A stretch of 64,000 nucleotides of DNA from Streptococcus sanguinis (GTDB taxonomy: Bacteria > Bacillota > Bacilli > Lactobacillales > Streptococcaceae): the NCBI RefSeq assembly GCF_019929225.1, contig NZ_JAHZPA010000001.1:514805-578804 (forward strand), read 5' to 3'. Positions within the stretch are counted from its first letter, which is position 1; each line of letters starts with the position of its first letter. This document shows, piece by piece, positions 7,506 through 17,037 of the stretch. The notes beneath the pieces are model-generated. The model was not told the DNA's origin. It saw only the letters and a program-made list of their open reading frames with translations, and ran no database searches. Position numbers and translations under genes: made by a program.

Positions 7506-10500
7506 ATGAATGGAAAAATTTTAGGGCTAGATATCGGTGTAGCTTCTGTGGGTGTGGGAATTATAGACAAAGAATCTGGTGAAATTATTCATGCCAGTTC
7601 ACGAATTTTCCCAGCGGCTACTGCTGACAGCAATGTTGAGAGACGAGGATTTCGCCAAGGTCGGAGATTAGGACGCAGAAAGAAACATCGAAAAGTTCGT
7701 CTAGCTGATTTATTTAGGGATGCTGAGCTTGTAACAGATTTTTCAAAAGTATCTATCAATTTAAATCCTTATGAATTACGAGTTAAGGGACTAATTGAGA
7801 AATTAACTAATGAAGAATTATTCATTGCGTTGAAAAATATTGTCAAAAGGAGAGGGATTAGTTATCTTGACGACGCTAATGAAGACGGTGAGTCTTCTTC
7901 CTCAGAATATGGCAAGGCTGTTGAAGAAAATAGAAAGCTGCTCGCAGATAAAACACCAGGACAGATTCAGCTGGAACGTTTTGAGAAATACGGACAGGTT
8001 CGAGGTGATTTTACCATTGAAGAAAATGGAGAAAAACACCGTCTGCTTAACGTGTTTTCGACCTCGGCTTATAAAAAAGAAGCAGAGCGAATCTTGACAA
8101 AGCAGCAAGACTATAATCAAGATATCACTGATGAATTTATTCAGGCTTATTTAACGATTTTAACTGGAAAACGTAAGTATTACCATGGACCAGGGAATGA
8201 AAAGTCTCGTACGGATTATGGACGCTTCAGAACAGATGGAACAACTTTGGATAATATTTTTGGTATTTTGATTGGGAAATGTACCTTTTATCCAGAGGAA
8301 TACAGAGCTGCTAAAGCTTCTTACACGGCACAGGAATTTAATTTACTCAATGATTTGAACAATCTGACTGTTCCAACAGAAACTAAGAAGCTCAGTGAGG
8401 AGCAGAAGAGACAGATTATTGAGTATGCAAAAGGGGCTAAAACTTTAGGTGCCGCTACTTTATTGAAGTATATAGCAAAATTGATTGACGCGTCAGTGGA
8501 CGATATTAAGGGATATCGAATTGATAAAAGTGAAAAACCAGAAATGCATACTTTTGATATTTATCGAAAAATGCAAACATTGGAAACGGTTGACGTTAAG
8601 CAACTATCTAGAGAAGTTTTAGATGAGCTGGCTCATATTCTTACACTCAATACAGAACGTGAAGGAATCGAAGAAGCGATTAAAGCGTCATTTATTAAAG
8701 GAGAATTTAAACAAGATCAGATTGGTGAATTAGTCTCATTTAGAAAGTCTAATAGCTCCTTATTTGGAAAAGGTTGGCATAATTTTTCAATCAAATTGAT
8801 GATAGAGTTGATTCCAGAGCTTTATGAAACATCTGAAGAGCAGATGACAATCCTTACACGATTGGGTAAACAAAAGACAAAGGCAAAATCTAAACGAACT
8901 AAGTATATTGATGAGAAGGAATTGACCGAAGAAATTTACAATCCAGTAGTTGCTAAGTCAGTCAGACAAGCAATTAAAATCATAAATCTTGCTACAAAGA
9001 AATATGGTATCTTTGATAATATCGTGATTGAAATGGCTCGTGAAAACAATGAAGAAGAAGCTAAGAAAGATTACGTAAAACGCCAAAAAGCTAATGAAGA
9101 TGAAAAAAACGCTGCAATGGAAAAAGCTGCTCATCAATATAATGGAAAAAAGGAACTACCAGATAGTATTTTTCACGGGCATAAAGAATTGGCTACGAAA
9201 ATTCGTCTTTGGCATCAGCAGGGAGAAAAATGTCTTTATACTGGGAAGAATATACCGATAGCAGATTTGATTGAAAATCAGTATAAATATGAGATTGATC
9301 ATATTTTGCCTCTTTCTCTTTCATTTGATGATAGTTTAGCAAATAAGGTACTAGTTTTAGCAACAGCCAATCAAGAGAAAGGACAGCGTACACCATTTCA
9401 AGCACTGGATGGTATGGATGATTCTTGGTCATATAGAGAATTTAAATCTTATGTCAAAGCCTCTAAAGTACTCAGTAATAAAAAGAAAGATTACTTGCTG
9501 AATGAGGAAGACATTAACAAAATTGAAGTCAAACAAAAATTTATTGAGCGCAATCTAGTTGATACTCGCTATTCTTCTCGAGTAGTTCTAAATGCTCTTC
9601 AGGATTTTTATAAATTAAATGATTTTGATACCAAGATTTCAGTGGTGCGCGGACAATTTACTTCTCAACTTAGAAGAAAGTGGCGGATTGACAAATCGCG
9701 TGAAACTTATCACCATCATGCAGTCGATGCACTAATTATCGCGGCCTCCAGTCAATTAAGACTTTGGAAAAAGCGGAATAATCCTCTGTTTTCTTACAAG
9801 GATAACCAATTTGTGGATTCTGAAACAGGAGAGATTATTACATTCACTGAAGATGAGTACAAAGAATTAGTATTTAGAGCCCCTTATGATCATTTTGTTG
9901 ATACGCTAAGCAGTAAAAAATTCGAAGATAGTATTTTATTTTCCTATCAAGTGGATTCAAAATATAATCGTAAGATTTCTGATGCAACGATTTATGCAAC
10001 TAGAAAAGCGAAATTAGGTAAAGATAAGTCGGAAGAAACTTATGTATTGGGTAAGATTAAGGATATATATTCTCAAACAGGTTATGATGCTTTCATAAAG
10101 CTTTATAAAAAGGATAAAAGTAAATTTCTGATGTACCATAAGGATTCACTAACTTTTGAAAAGGTCATTGAGGAGATTTTAAAAACGTATCCTGATAGGG
10201 AACAAAATGAAAATGGAAAAGAAGTTGCTTGTAATCCCTTCGAGAAATATAGACAGGAAAATGGTCCTATTCGAAAATATAGTAAAAAAGGAAAAGGTCC
10301 AGAAATTAAGAGTCTGAAATACTATGATAACAAATTAGGGAATCATATAGATATTACACCAGATAATAGTGAGAATCAGGTTATATTACAATCTTTATCT
10401 CCATGGCGTACAGATGTCTATTTTAATCCAGAGACTGAAAAATATGAATTATTAGGATTGAAATATGCTGATTTACAGTTTGAAAAGGGAAGTGGGAACT

Positions 10501-10877
10501 ATTCTATAACTCTAGATAAATATTACGAAATCAAAGAAAAAGAAGGAGTAAGCGAACAATCAGAATTCAAATTTACCTTATATAAAAATGATTTGCTTTT
10601 AATTAAGGATACAAAGACTAAGGAACAACAAATGTTTAGGTTTTTATCTAGAACTATGCCAAACCAAAAACACTATGTTGAATTGAAACCCTATGATAAA
10701 GCTAAATTTGAGGGGAATCAGCCCCTAATGGCTTTATTTGGGAATGTTGCCAAAGGAGGACAATGCTTGAAAGGTTTAAATAAAGCGGATATCTCCATTT
10801 ACAAAGTTCAAACAGATGTTTTAGGGAATAAACGTTTCATCAAAAAAGAGGGTGATGCTCCAAAACTCGAATTTTAA
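7506..10877 (+). CDS. cas9: CRISPR-associated endonuclease Cas9 (type II-A, St1Cas9-like)
   Basis: An 1123-residue RNA-guided DNA endonuclease of the compact type II-A class, collinear with S. thermophilus CRISPR1 Cas9 as I recall it. RuvC-I is GLDIGVASVG with Asp9. An Arg-rich bridge helix (RQGRRLGRRKKHRKVR) follows. RuvC-II is IVIEMAREN with Glu509. HNH is EIDHILPLS with Asp598 and His599. RuvC-III is HHHAVDALIIAAS with His738 and Asp741. All catalytic residues are intact. The C-terminal PAM-interacting region is also St1-like (KQKHYVELKPYDKAKFEG-type segment), so a NNAGAAW-like PAM is likely but inferred. It is the first gene of the locus. Confidence 0.98.
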   Translation: MNGKILGLDIGVASVGVGIIDKESGEIIHASSRIFPAATADSNVERRGFRQGRRLGRRKKHRKVRLADLFRDAELVTDFSKVSINLNPYELRVKGLIEKLTNEELFIALKNIVKRRGISYLDDANEDGESSSSEYGKAVEENRKLLADKTPGQIQLERFEKYGQVRGDFTIEENGEKHRLLNVFSTSAYKKEAERILTKQQDYNQDITDEFIQAYLTILTGKRKYYHGPGNEKSRTDYGRFRTDGTTLDNIFGILIGKCTFYPEEYRAAKASYTAQEFNLLNDLNNLTVPTETKKLSEEQKRQIIEYAKGAKTLGAATLLKYIAKLIDASVDDIKGYRIDKSEKPEMHTFDIYRKMQTLETVDVKQLSREVLDELAHILTLNTEREGIEEAIKASFIKGEFKQDQIGELVSFRKSNSSLFGKGWHNFSIKLMIELIPELYETSEEQMTILTRLGKQKTKAKSKRTKYIDEKELTEEIYNPVVAKSVRQAIKIINLATKKYGIFDNIVIEMARENNEEEAKKDYVKRQKANEDEKNAAMEKAAHQYNGKKELPDSIFHGHKELATKIRLWHQQGEKCLYTGKNIPIADLIENQYKYEIDHILPLSLSFDDSLANKVLVLATANQEKGQRTPFQALDGMDDSWSYREFKSYVKASKVLSNKKKDYLLNEEDINKIEVKQKFIERNLVDTRYSSRVVLNALQDFYKLNDFDTKISVVRGQFTSQLRRKWRIDKSRETYHHHAVDALIIAASSQLRLWKKRNNPLFSYKDNQFVDSETGEIITFTEDEYKELVFRAPYDHFVDTLSSKKFEDSILFSYQVDSKYNRKISDATIYATRKAKLGKDKSEETYVLGKIKDIYSQTGYDAFIKLYKKDKSKFLMYHKDSLTFEKVIEEILKTYPDREQNENGKEVACNPFEKYRQENGPIRKYSKKGKGPEIKSLKYYDNKLGNHIDITPDNSENQVILQSLSPWRTDVYFNPETEKYELLGLKYADLQFEKGSGNYSITLDKYYEIKEKEGVSEQSEFKFTLYKNDLLLIKDTKTKEQQMFRFLSRTMPNQKHYVELKPYDKAKFEGNQPLMALFGNVAKGGQCLKGLNKADISIYKVQTDVLGNKRFIKKEGDAPKLEF

Positions 10878-10895
10878 AATAATCTTTAAAAAGAG

Positions 10896-10924
10896 TTGCA
10901 ATTAGCTCTGCAATATATTATAAT
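10896..10924 (+). promoter_or_regulatory. tracrRNA promoter
   Basis: TTGCAA (10896-10901), a 17-nt spacer and TATAAT (10919-10924) place a start near 10931, just before the anti-repeat. Confidence 0.8.
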
Positions 10925-10930
10925 AATAAT

Positions 10931-11030
10931 CGTAAGGGACGCCTTACACAGTTACTTAAATCTTGCAGAAGCTACAAAGATAAGGCTTCATGCCGAAATC
11001 AACACCCTGTCTCTTGGCGGGGTGTTTTCG
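10931..11030 (+). ncRNA. tracrRNA
   Basis: The segment 10948-10965 (ACAGTTACTTAAATCTTG) is the exact complement of repeat positions 14-31, so it is the anti-repeat. A bulge and a second pairing stretch (TACAAA, 10973-10978) follow. The nexus hairpin is GGCTTCATGCC (10984-10994). The 3' hairpin AACACCC/GGGTGTT (11001-11007, 11020-11026) runs into a T stretch and acts as terminator. A further small hairpin GTAAGG/CCTTAC (10932-10937, 10942-10947) sits at the 5' end. It lies between cas9 and cas1, as in S. thermophilus CRISPR1. Ends are predicted. Confidence 0.93.
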
Positions 11031-11049
11031 TATTTTAAAGGGGAAATTG

Positions 11050-11961
11050 ATGACTTGGAGAATTGTACATGTATGTCAAAGTGAAAAAATGAGATTAAAA
11101 CTAGATAATCTCTTAATTAAAAAGATGGGAGAAGAATATACCATTCCTTTGAGCGATATTTCTATCATAGTAGCAGAGGGTGGAGACACAGTTGTTACAC
11201 TTCGTTTACTGAGTGCTCTAAGTAAATACAATATTGCTTTGGTAGTTTGTGACAATGAGCATCTGCCAACTGGTATCTATCATTCTCAAAATGGGCATTT
11301 CAGAGCTTATAAGAGACTACAAGAACAATTGCTTTGGACGCAGGAGCAAAAAGACAAGCTCTGGCAAATTATCACTTATTTCAAGATTAATAATCAGCAG
11401 GATGTGTTAGCCATGTTTGAGAAAGATTTAGCTTGTATTCAATTGTTGGCTGACTATAAAGATCATATTGAACTAGGTGATAAAACTAATCGAGAAGGAC
11501 ATGCAGCTAAAGTTTATTTTAATGAATTATTTGGTAAAAAATTTGTTCGCGTAACCCAGCAGGAAGCTGATGTTATTAATGCAGGTTTAAATTATGGTTA
11601 TGCGATTATGAGAGCTCAAATGGCAAGGATTGTGGCTGGTTATGGATTAAATCCCTTGATTGGAATCTTTCACAAAAATGAATACAATCAATTTAATCTA
11701 GTAGATGATCTGATGGAACCTTTCAGGCAGATTATTGATGTATGGGTTTATCAACATTTAAGAGAAGAAGACTATTTAAAATATGAATTCCGATTAGCTT
11801 TAACGGATTTATTAAATGCAAAGATTCGTTATGGTAAGGAAAATTGCACTGTAACTGGAGCTATGGATAAATATGTAAAAGGATTTATCAAATGTATTGC
11901 GGACAAAGATACAACAAAATTTTATTGTCCGATTGTCTCGAGTTTGGAATGGAGTAAATAA
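11050..11961 (+). CDS. cas1: CRISPR-associated integrase Cas1 (type II)
   Basis: A 303-residue metal-dependent DNA integrase that, with Cas2, inserts spacers at the leader end of the array. It opens MTWRIVHVCQSEKMRLK, and holds the type II Cas1 features VAEGGDTVVTLRLLSAL, NREGHAAKVYFNELFG (catalytic Glu region) and the GIFHKNEYNQFNLVDDLMEPFR block with the catalytic His. The ATG at 11050 is chosen because AAAGGGGA lies 6 nt upstream and the upstream part of the frame is inside the tracrRNA terminator. Confidence 0.97.
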   Translation: MTWRIVHVCQSEKMRLKLDNLLIKKMGEEYTIPLSDISIIVAEGGDTVVTLRLLSALSKYNIALVVCDNEHLPTGIYHSQNGHFRAYKRLQEQLLWTQEQKDKLWQIITYFKINNQQDVLAMFEKDLACIQLLADYKDHIELGDKTNREGHAAKVYFNELFGKKFVRVTQQEADVINAGLNYGYAIMRAQMARIVAGYGLNPLIGIFHKNEYNQFNLVDDLMEPFRQIIDVWVYQHLREEDYLKYEFRLALTDLLNAKIRYGKENCTVTGAMDKYVKGFIKCIADKDTTKFYCPIVSSLEWSK

Positions 11962-11962
11962 A

Positions 11963-12286
11963 ATGAGGTATGAAGCGATGAGATTGATTTGTTTTTTTGA
12001 TCTTCCTATGGAAACTAATCAGGAAAAGCGAAGCTACCGTAATTTCCGTAAAGAATTGATTGCAAATGGTTTTGAAATGCTACAGTTTTCCGTATATTAT
12101 CGAACTTGTCCTAATCGTAGTTTTGCTAGTAAATTTTACAAAAAACTAAAACAAAGTAATCTACCTAGTGGTAATGTTCGTCTACTAGCTGTAACAGAAA
12201 AACAGTTTTCTGAAATGGTTCTAATCATTGGTGGCAAAACTAAACAAGAAGAAGTAGTTAGTGATAAAAAAATGGTGGTTATATGA
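11963..12286 (+). CDS. cas2: CRISPR-associated protein Cas2
   Basis: A 107-residue ferredoxin-fold protein that bridges two Cas1 dimers in the adaptation complex. It shows MRLICFFDLPM with the conserved Asp, then YRNFRKELIANGFEMLQFSVY. The start lies one base after the cas1 stop, with GGAG in the cas1 end as ribosome site. The stop overlaps csn2 (ATGA). Confidence 0.96.
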   Translation: MRYEAMRLICFFDLPMETNQEKRSYRNFRKELIANGFEMLQFSVYYRTCPNRSFASKFYKKLKQSNLPSGNVRLLAVTEKQFSEMVLIIGGKTKQEEVVSDKKMVVI

Positions 12287-13332
12287 AATGGAAATTCACG
12301 CATCCTTATCGAGAAGATTTATCAATAAACTTTGGAAAGTTTACTCAAATAATAGGAGAAAATAAACAGTTGAAATATTATATTTGGCAAATACTAATCT
12401 GGTATTTTAATGGAAAAAAATATAGTATAGAAGACCTAAGCCTTTTTGAGCAAAATGAGCCAGTAATTATTTCTGACGAAAGTGTTTTGAAAAGAACAGA
12501 TTATAAGATTATTTCAATTTCAGATATACAAGATTTAATCGAACAAATGGCTTATAAGAAAGGTACAGTTTCCTTTGATTATTTAAAAAGTAAGCTAAAT
12601 GATTTTGAAATAATGGGACTAATTGATGCGATTAATGACAAATTGGACCTCATTTCAAGTAGTGTGAATCAAAGACTTAATCTTCACATTGGAGAAGTTC
12701 AATATCACACTGAAAGCCAGTATTTTAACCCTGAGCAACTAATTATTAAAAATTTTCTACCTTATTTCGGTCTAGGTAATAAAAACATCTCCTTTGAATT
12801 TTTAGAGAATGAAACAAAATTTTTCTTCTTTTTAGACATGATATCAGAAGTTGCGTGTCAAAGCAGTAGTAAGATAATTCTTATCACTCATAACATGGAT
12901 AGTTATTTAAACTATAGTGAGTTTATAAATTGTTGTAAAAAGATGAATGAGATGACTATGGATTTACAAAATTTTCACGTTATTAACTTTCTATCAAGCG
13001 AGGGATATATTTATATAAATAAAGAAAATATAATGAATGTTAATATTGTTGCGGATTTAGTAGAACACTTTTACGAATTTTCATTTATGTATGAAAGATT
13101 TTTTGGTCAATATCCTGCTAATGAGGTACCGGATGAAAAGGTTTTTTTAGAGTCGTTACAAAAAGTTTCATCATATCTTTTTAGTAAGGATATTGCTCAT
13201 ATTAGTTTATCTATTCCAGATATAGTTACTTTGAAAATTATAAATCATTTGTACCAATACGATAAAAAGCCAAGAATTTGTTCTACGATGTCTAATCCGC
13301 TATTAATTAAGTTTTTGAATACCTATAATTGA
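12283..13332 (+). CDS. csn2: CRISPR-associated protein Csn2 (long, St-type)
   Basis: A 349-residue Csn2 of the long subgroup found with CRISPR1-type loci; the short group is near 220 residues. Csn2 forms a tetrameric ring that binds DNA ends and is needed for spacer acquisition. It opens MKWKFTHPYREDLSINFGKFTQIIGEN; the IIGEN loop occupies the place of a degenerate P-loop, as usual. LDMISEVACQSSSKIILITHNMD is a Walker B-like stretch. It overlaps cas2 by 4 nt and ends 64 nt before the first repeat. Confidence 0.92.
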   Translation: MKWKFTHPYREDLSINFGKFTQIIGENKQLKYYIWQILIWYFNGKKYSIEDLSLFEQNEPVIISDESVLKRTDYKIISISDIQDLIEQMAYKKGTVSFDYLKSKLNDFEIMGLIDAINDKLDLISSSVNQRLNLHIGEVQYHTESQYFNPEQLIIKNFLPYFGLGNKNISFEFLENETKFFFFLDMISEVACQSSSKIILITHNMDSYLNYSEFINCCKKMNEMTMDLQNFHVINFLSSEGYIYINKENIMNVNIVADLVEHFYEFSFMYERFFGQYPANEVPDEKVFLESLQKVSSYLFSKDIAHISLSIPDIVTLKIINHLYQYDKKPRICSTMSNPLLIKFLNTYN

Positions 13333-13396
13333 CAGGAATCGCAATAGGCATTATAATCAATATATGAGTATAAAAATCACAATTTTTCCATTTGAG
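13333..13396 (+). promoter_or_regulatory. CRISPR leader
   Basis: AT-rich leader ending ATTTGAG (13390-13396) directly against the first repeat. This is the leader-anchoring motif known from type II-A systems, which directs Cas1-Cas2 to the first repeat. Confidence 0.85.
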
Positions 13397-14685
13397 GTTT
13401 TTGTACTCTCAAGATTTAAGTAACTGTACAACATAATATCCACCAGTCATCAACATACCATAGTTTTTGTACTCTCAAGATTTAAGTAACTGTACAACTT
13501 TGGAAGAGTAGGTTCGCCATTTTCGTCAGTTTTTGTACTCTCAAGATTTAAGTAACTGTACAACTAGCCATATAAGCATAGATTACTTCCGAGGGTTTTT
13601 GTACTCTCAAGATTTAAGTAACTGTACAACATATTATAGATATATCAAGTCGAGAGCTTGGTTTTTGTACTCTCAAGATTTAAGTAACTGTACAACCTGG
13701 AGGTCTGCAAGACATGACTGACCACGGTTTTTGTACTCTCAAGATTTAAGTAACTGTACAACATTTTACAGTAAAACTGTCATAGATTGACAGTTTTTGT
13801 ACTCTCAAGATTTAAGTAACTGTACAACCATATGCGCAAAATTAAATCATTTGACCCAGTTTTTGTACTCTCAAGATTTAAGTAACTGTACAACATGTTG
13901 TCAGGCAATGAGATGACAGCTTCTGTTTTTGTACTCTCAAGATTTAAGTAACTGTACAACAGAAAGGCCTCTTATAAGACTAAGAAAACGGTTTTTGTAC
14001 TCTCAAGATTTAAGTAACTGTACAACAAATAATCATAATAGCTTGGTGCATTTGTAGTTTTTGTACTCTCAAGATTTAAGTAACTGTACAACTTCATTAT
14101 ATAATAAAGTATCAAATTTGTAGTTTTTGTACTCTCAAGATTTAAGTAACTGTACAACCGCAAACCAAAGCAGAATTGCGATACTGTTGTTTTTGTACTC
14201 TCAAGATTTAAGTAACTGTACAACTGGCTACTGCGATGTTTAAAGGTGGCAACAGTTTTTGTACTCTCAAGATTTAAGTAACTGTACAACAACCCCACTT
14301 GAAGCGGTTTTGGAAGTCTCGTTTTTGTACTCTCAAGATTTAAGTAACTGTACAACCTGCTCCCTTTCTAGTCTGCATCAAGAAACGTTTTTGTACTCTC
14401 AAGATTTAAGTAACTGTACAACCCAGTCATGTGAAATCTTGCTTAGGTTACGGTTTTTGTACTCTCAAGATTTAAGTAACTGTACAACCGAGGGTACAAG
14501 CTTACCGCCTTCCTCTTTGTTTTTGTACTCTCAAGATTTAAGTAACTGTACAACTGGTAATGCGTGGGTGTTTGCGACAAATTGGTTTTTGTACTCTCAA
14601 GATTTAAGTAACTGTACAACAAAATTTTGTCTAACATCGTTATCGTTAAGTTTTTGTACTCTCAAGATTTAAGTAACTGTACAAC
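13397..14685 (+). CRISPR. CRISPR array, 20 repeats and 19 spacers
   Basis: Twenty copies of a 36-nt repeat that begins GTTTTTGTACTCTC and ends AAGTAACTGTACAAC. Repeats start at 13397 and every 66 nt to 14585, then at 14650. All copies I read are identical, including the last. Spacers are 30 nt except the oldest (14621-14649), which is 29 nt. The repeat is that of S. thermophilus CRISPR1. Orientation is set by the leader at the low-coordinate end and by the tracrRNA anti-repeat. Short open frames across the array are artefacts. Confidence 0.99.
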
Positions 14686-14764
14686 AGCTTACTATAGACC
14701 AGATAGCGTTGTTCTGTTTTTATTATAGTTTAGGATAGAGGGGAATCTGTAATGTTTTATCATA

Positions 14765-14791
14765 AAAAGGGCTGAGTAAATCAGTCCTTTT
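14765..14791 (-). terminator. Terminator of mnmE
   Basis: An 11-bp stem (14765-14775 with 14781-14791, one G-U) runs into T on the minus strand 6 nt past the mnmE stop. It may also stop readthrough from the CRISPR array. Confidence 0.85.
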
Positions 14792-14796
14792 GTTCT

Positions 14797-16170
14797 CTAT
14801 TTCCCCAAGCAAAATTGGCTGAAGAGTTGGGTGATGAGTTCGTCTGGTGCGGCGTCACCAGTGATTTCGCCGAGGATTTCCCAGGTGCGGGTCATATCGA
14901 CTTGGAGAAGATCTACAGGCATACCCATTTCCAAGCCTTGGTTGACGGCTTGCAGGCTTTCTAGGGCTTTTTCAATCAAGGAGATATGGCGAGCGTTGGA
15001 CAGGTAGGTGGCGTCTTGTTCAACGATACCAGCATTTTCAAAGAAGAGCTGATTGATGCGTTCTTCAATTTTATCGATATTTTGATTGTGGAGGACAGAA
15101 ATCTTCATGACATCAGTTGGCAGCTGATCCAGCTCAATCTTTTCCTCAAGGTCAGTCTTGTTAAGCAGGACGATACGATTACTATCTTGACTGATTTCGA
15201 GCAATTGTTTGTCCTGATCCGTCAGAGGCTCGCTGGCATTGAGGACTAAAAGAACCAAGTCAGCTTCCTGCAGGGCTTTTTTAGATCGTTCAACTCCAAT
15301 CTGTTCTACAAGGTCATCGGTTTCTCGAATCCCTGCGGTATCGATGAGCTTGAGCGGCACACCCTTGATATTGACATACTCCTCGATCACATCACGGGTC
15401 GTACCCTCGATATCAGTCACAATGGCCTTGTCCTCGCGCAGGAGATTGTTGAGCAGACTGGACTTTCCAACATTAGGCCGGCCGATGATAGCAGTGGAAA
15501 TACCTTCGCGTAAAATCTTACCTCGTCGTGCAGTATCGAGAAGATTGCTCAGCAGAGTCTCGAATTCAGCTGTTTTTTCTCGCATAAGCTGGGTCGTCAT
15601 CTCTTCCACGTCATCGTATTCAGGATAGTCAATATTGACCTCGACCTGAGCCAGTGTGTTGAGGATTTCCTGACGAGTATTGTTGATAAGGTTGGAGAGG
15701 GAGCCATCTAGCTGCTTGACAGCGTTATTCATAGCTTTATCAGTTTTGGCGCGGATGATGTCCATGACAGCCTCAGCCTGAGTCAAATCCACGCGCCCAT
15801 TGAGAAAGGCCCGCTTGGTAAACTCACCAGGTTCAGCCATTCTAGCGCCCTCGCGGATAGCCAACTGCAGGATTTCATTCGTGACCGCAATCCCGCCGTG
15901 GGTGTTAATCTCAATGATATCCTCGCGCGTGAAGGTCTTGGGAGAGCGCATAGCACCAACCATGACCTCGTCCAAAATTTCCTGATTTTGAGGGTCAACG
16001 ATATGGCCATAGTTGAGTGTGTGACTTTCTACTTTGCTTAGATTTTTCCCTTTGAAGATCTTTTGGGCAATAGCAAAGCTGTCAGTCCCGCTTAGTCTGA
16101 CGATACCGATAGCCCCTTCGCCAAGAGGCGTAGAAATCGCAGCGATTGTATCAAATTCTCTGGTAATCAT
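14797..16170 (-). CDS. mnmE: tRNA modification GTPase MnmE (TrmE)
   Basis: A 457-residue GTPase that, with MnmG, installs the 5-carboxymethylaminomethyl group on wobble U34 of certain tRNAs. The N-terminal formyl-THF domain starts [28 protein letters not shown]. The G domain has [18 protein letters not shown] and NKTD. The C-terminal CLGK supplies the conserved Cys. The ATG at 16170 follows AAGGAAA; the frame extends upstream without support. It ends opposite the CRISPR array. Confidence 0.97.
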   Translation of the reverse strand: MITREFDTIAAISTPLGEGAIGIVRLSGTDSFAIAQKIFKGKNLSKVESHTLNYGHIVDPQNQEILDEVMVGAMRSPKTFTREDIIEINTHGGIAVTNEILQLAIREGARMAEPGEFTKRAFLNGRVDLTQAEAVMDIIRAKTDKAMNNAVKQLDGSLSNLINNTRQEILNTLAQVEVNIDYPEYDDVEEMTTQLMREKTAEFETLLSNLLDTARRGKILREGISTAIIGRPNVGKSSLLNNLLREDKAIVTDIEGTTRDVIEEYVNIKGVPLKLIDTAGIRETDDLVEQIGVERSKKALQEADLVLLVLNASEPLTDQDKQLLEISQDSNRIVLLNKTDLEEKIELDQLPTDVMKISVLHNQNIDKIEERINQLFFENAGIVEQDATYLSNARHISLIEKALESLQAVNQGLEMGMPVDLLQVDMTRTWEILGEITGDAAPDELITQLFSQFCLGK

Positions 16171-16310
16171 ACTGTATTTTTCCTTGTGTTTAAAATCAAT
16201 TAATCTAATTGTAACGCAAAAATCAAGGAGGAGCAAGGCTTTCGATTATCAAACGGAAGGAATGAAATTTAAGTCCGGTAAAGAAAACACTTTCATGTTA
16301 GTGAGAATCA

Positions 16311-16319
16311 TGATATAAT
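16311..16319 (+). promoter_or_regulatory. Extended -10 promoter of the rpiA operon
   Basis: TGATATAAT (TATAAT at 16314-16319) lies 27 nt before the rpiA start; -35 is weak. Confidence 0.6.
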
Positions 16320-16346
16320 AAAAGTAGTGTGATTCGAGGAGGTGCT

Positions 16347-17024
16347 ATGGAAAATCTAAAGAAACTGGCAGGAATCAAGGCTGCTGAATTTGTCCAAAGC
16401 GGGATGATTGTTGGTCTCGGGACGGGTTCAACTGCTTATTATTTTGTCGAAGAGATTGGTCGGCGTGTCAAGGAGGAAGGACTTCAGATTACAGCTGTTA
16501 CGACTTCCAGTGTCACTAGCAAACAGGCCGAAGAGCTGGGCATTCCGCTCAAGTCTATCGACGATGTGGATCAGGTGGATGTCACTGTTGATGGTGCTGA
16601 TGAGGTTGATGCAGCCTTTAACGGTATCAAGGGCGGTGGCGGCGCGCTTCTCATGGAGAAAGTCGTAGCGGTGCCTACAAAGCACTATATCTGGGTGGTT
16701 GATGAAAGTAAGATGGTCGAGAAGCTAGGTGCCTTCAAGCTACCAGTAGAAGTTGTTCAGTATGGTGCTGAGCAGCTCTTTCGTCGCTTTGAGCGTGCGG
16801 GCTATAAGCCTGCCTTTCGTCAGAAGGACGGTCAGCGTTTTGTTACGGACATGCAGAATTTCATTATCGACCTAGACCTTGGCGTGATTGAAGATCCTAT
16901 TGCATTTGCTCAGGAGCTAGATCATGTAGTGGGCGTAGTGGAGCATGGACTGTTTAATCAAATGGTAGACAAGGTCATTGTTGCTGGAAGATCAGGTCTT
17001 AAAATTTTAGAGGCCAATAAATAG
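16347..17024 (+). CDS. rpiA: Ribose-5-phosphate isomerase A
   Basis: A 225-residue enzyme interconverting ribose-5-phosphate and ribulose-5-phosphate. Motifs are [13 protein letters not shown], the VDGADEVD catalytic loop and [13 protein letters not shown]. It heads a run with deoB and punA, linking nucleoside-derived ribose-5-phosphate to the pentose phosphate pathway. CGAGGAGG precedes the ATG at 16347; a GTG 18 nt upstream is in frame but less well placed. Confidence 0.97.
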   Translation: MENLKKLAGIKAAEFVQSGMIVGLGTGSTAYYFVEEIGRRVKEEGLQITAVTTSSVTSKQAEELGIPLKSIDDVDQVDVTVDGADEVDAAFNGIKGGGGALLMEKVVAVPTKHYIWVVDESKMVEKLGAFKLPVEVVQYGAEQLFRRFERAGYKPAFRQKDGQRFVTDMQNFIIDLDLGVIEDPIAFAQELDHVVGVVEHGLFNQMVDKVIVAGRSGLKILEANK

Positions 17025-17037
17025 AAAGAGGTGTTTT

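Noticed and set aside
13705..13720. A 16-nt identity between spacer 5 and the cysteine desulfurase gene (56078-56093), as possible self-targeting
   Set aside because: The six spacer bases nearest the PAM side do not match and the flank does not fit NNAGAAW, so cleavage is unlikely. A match of this length can occur by chance over all spacers.
13763..13794. Spacer 6 is self-complementary (ACTGTCA/TGACAGT with the next repeat base)
   Set aside because: It probably copies a hairpin in the source phage or plasmid; nothing shows a function in the array.
13533..14672. Several open frames across the CRISPR array, both strands
   Set aside because: The repeated YSQDLSNCTT and YSYLNLESTKT peptides are translations of the 36-nt repeat.
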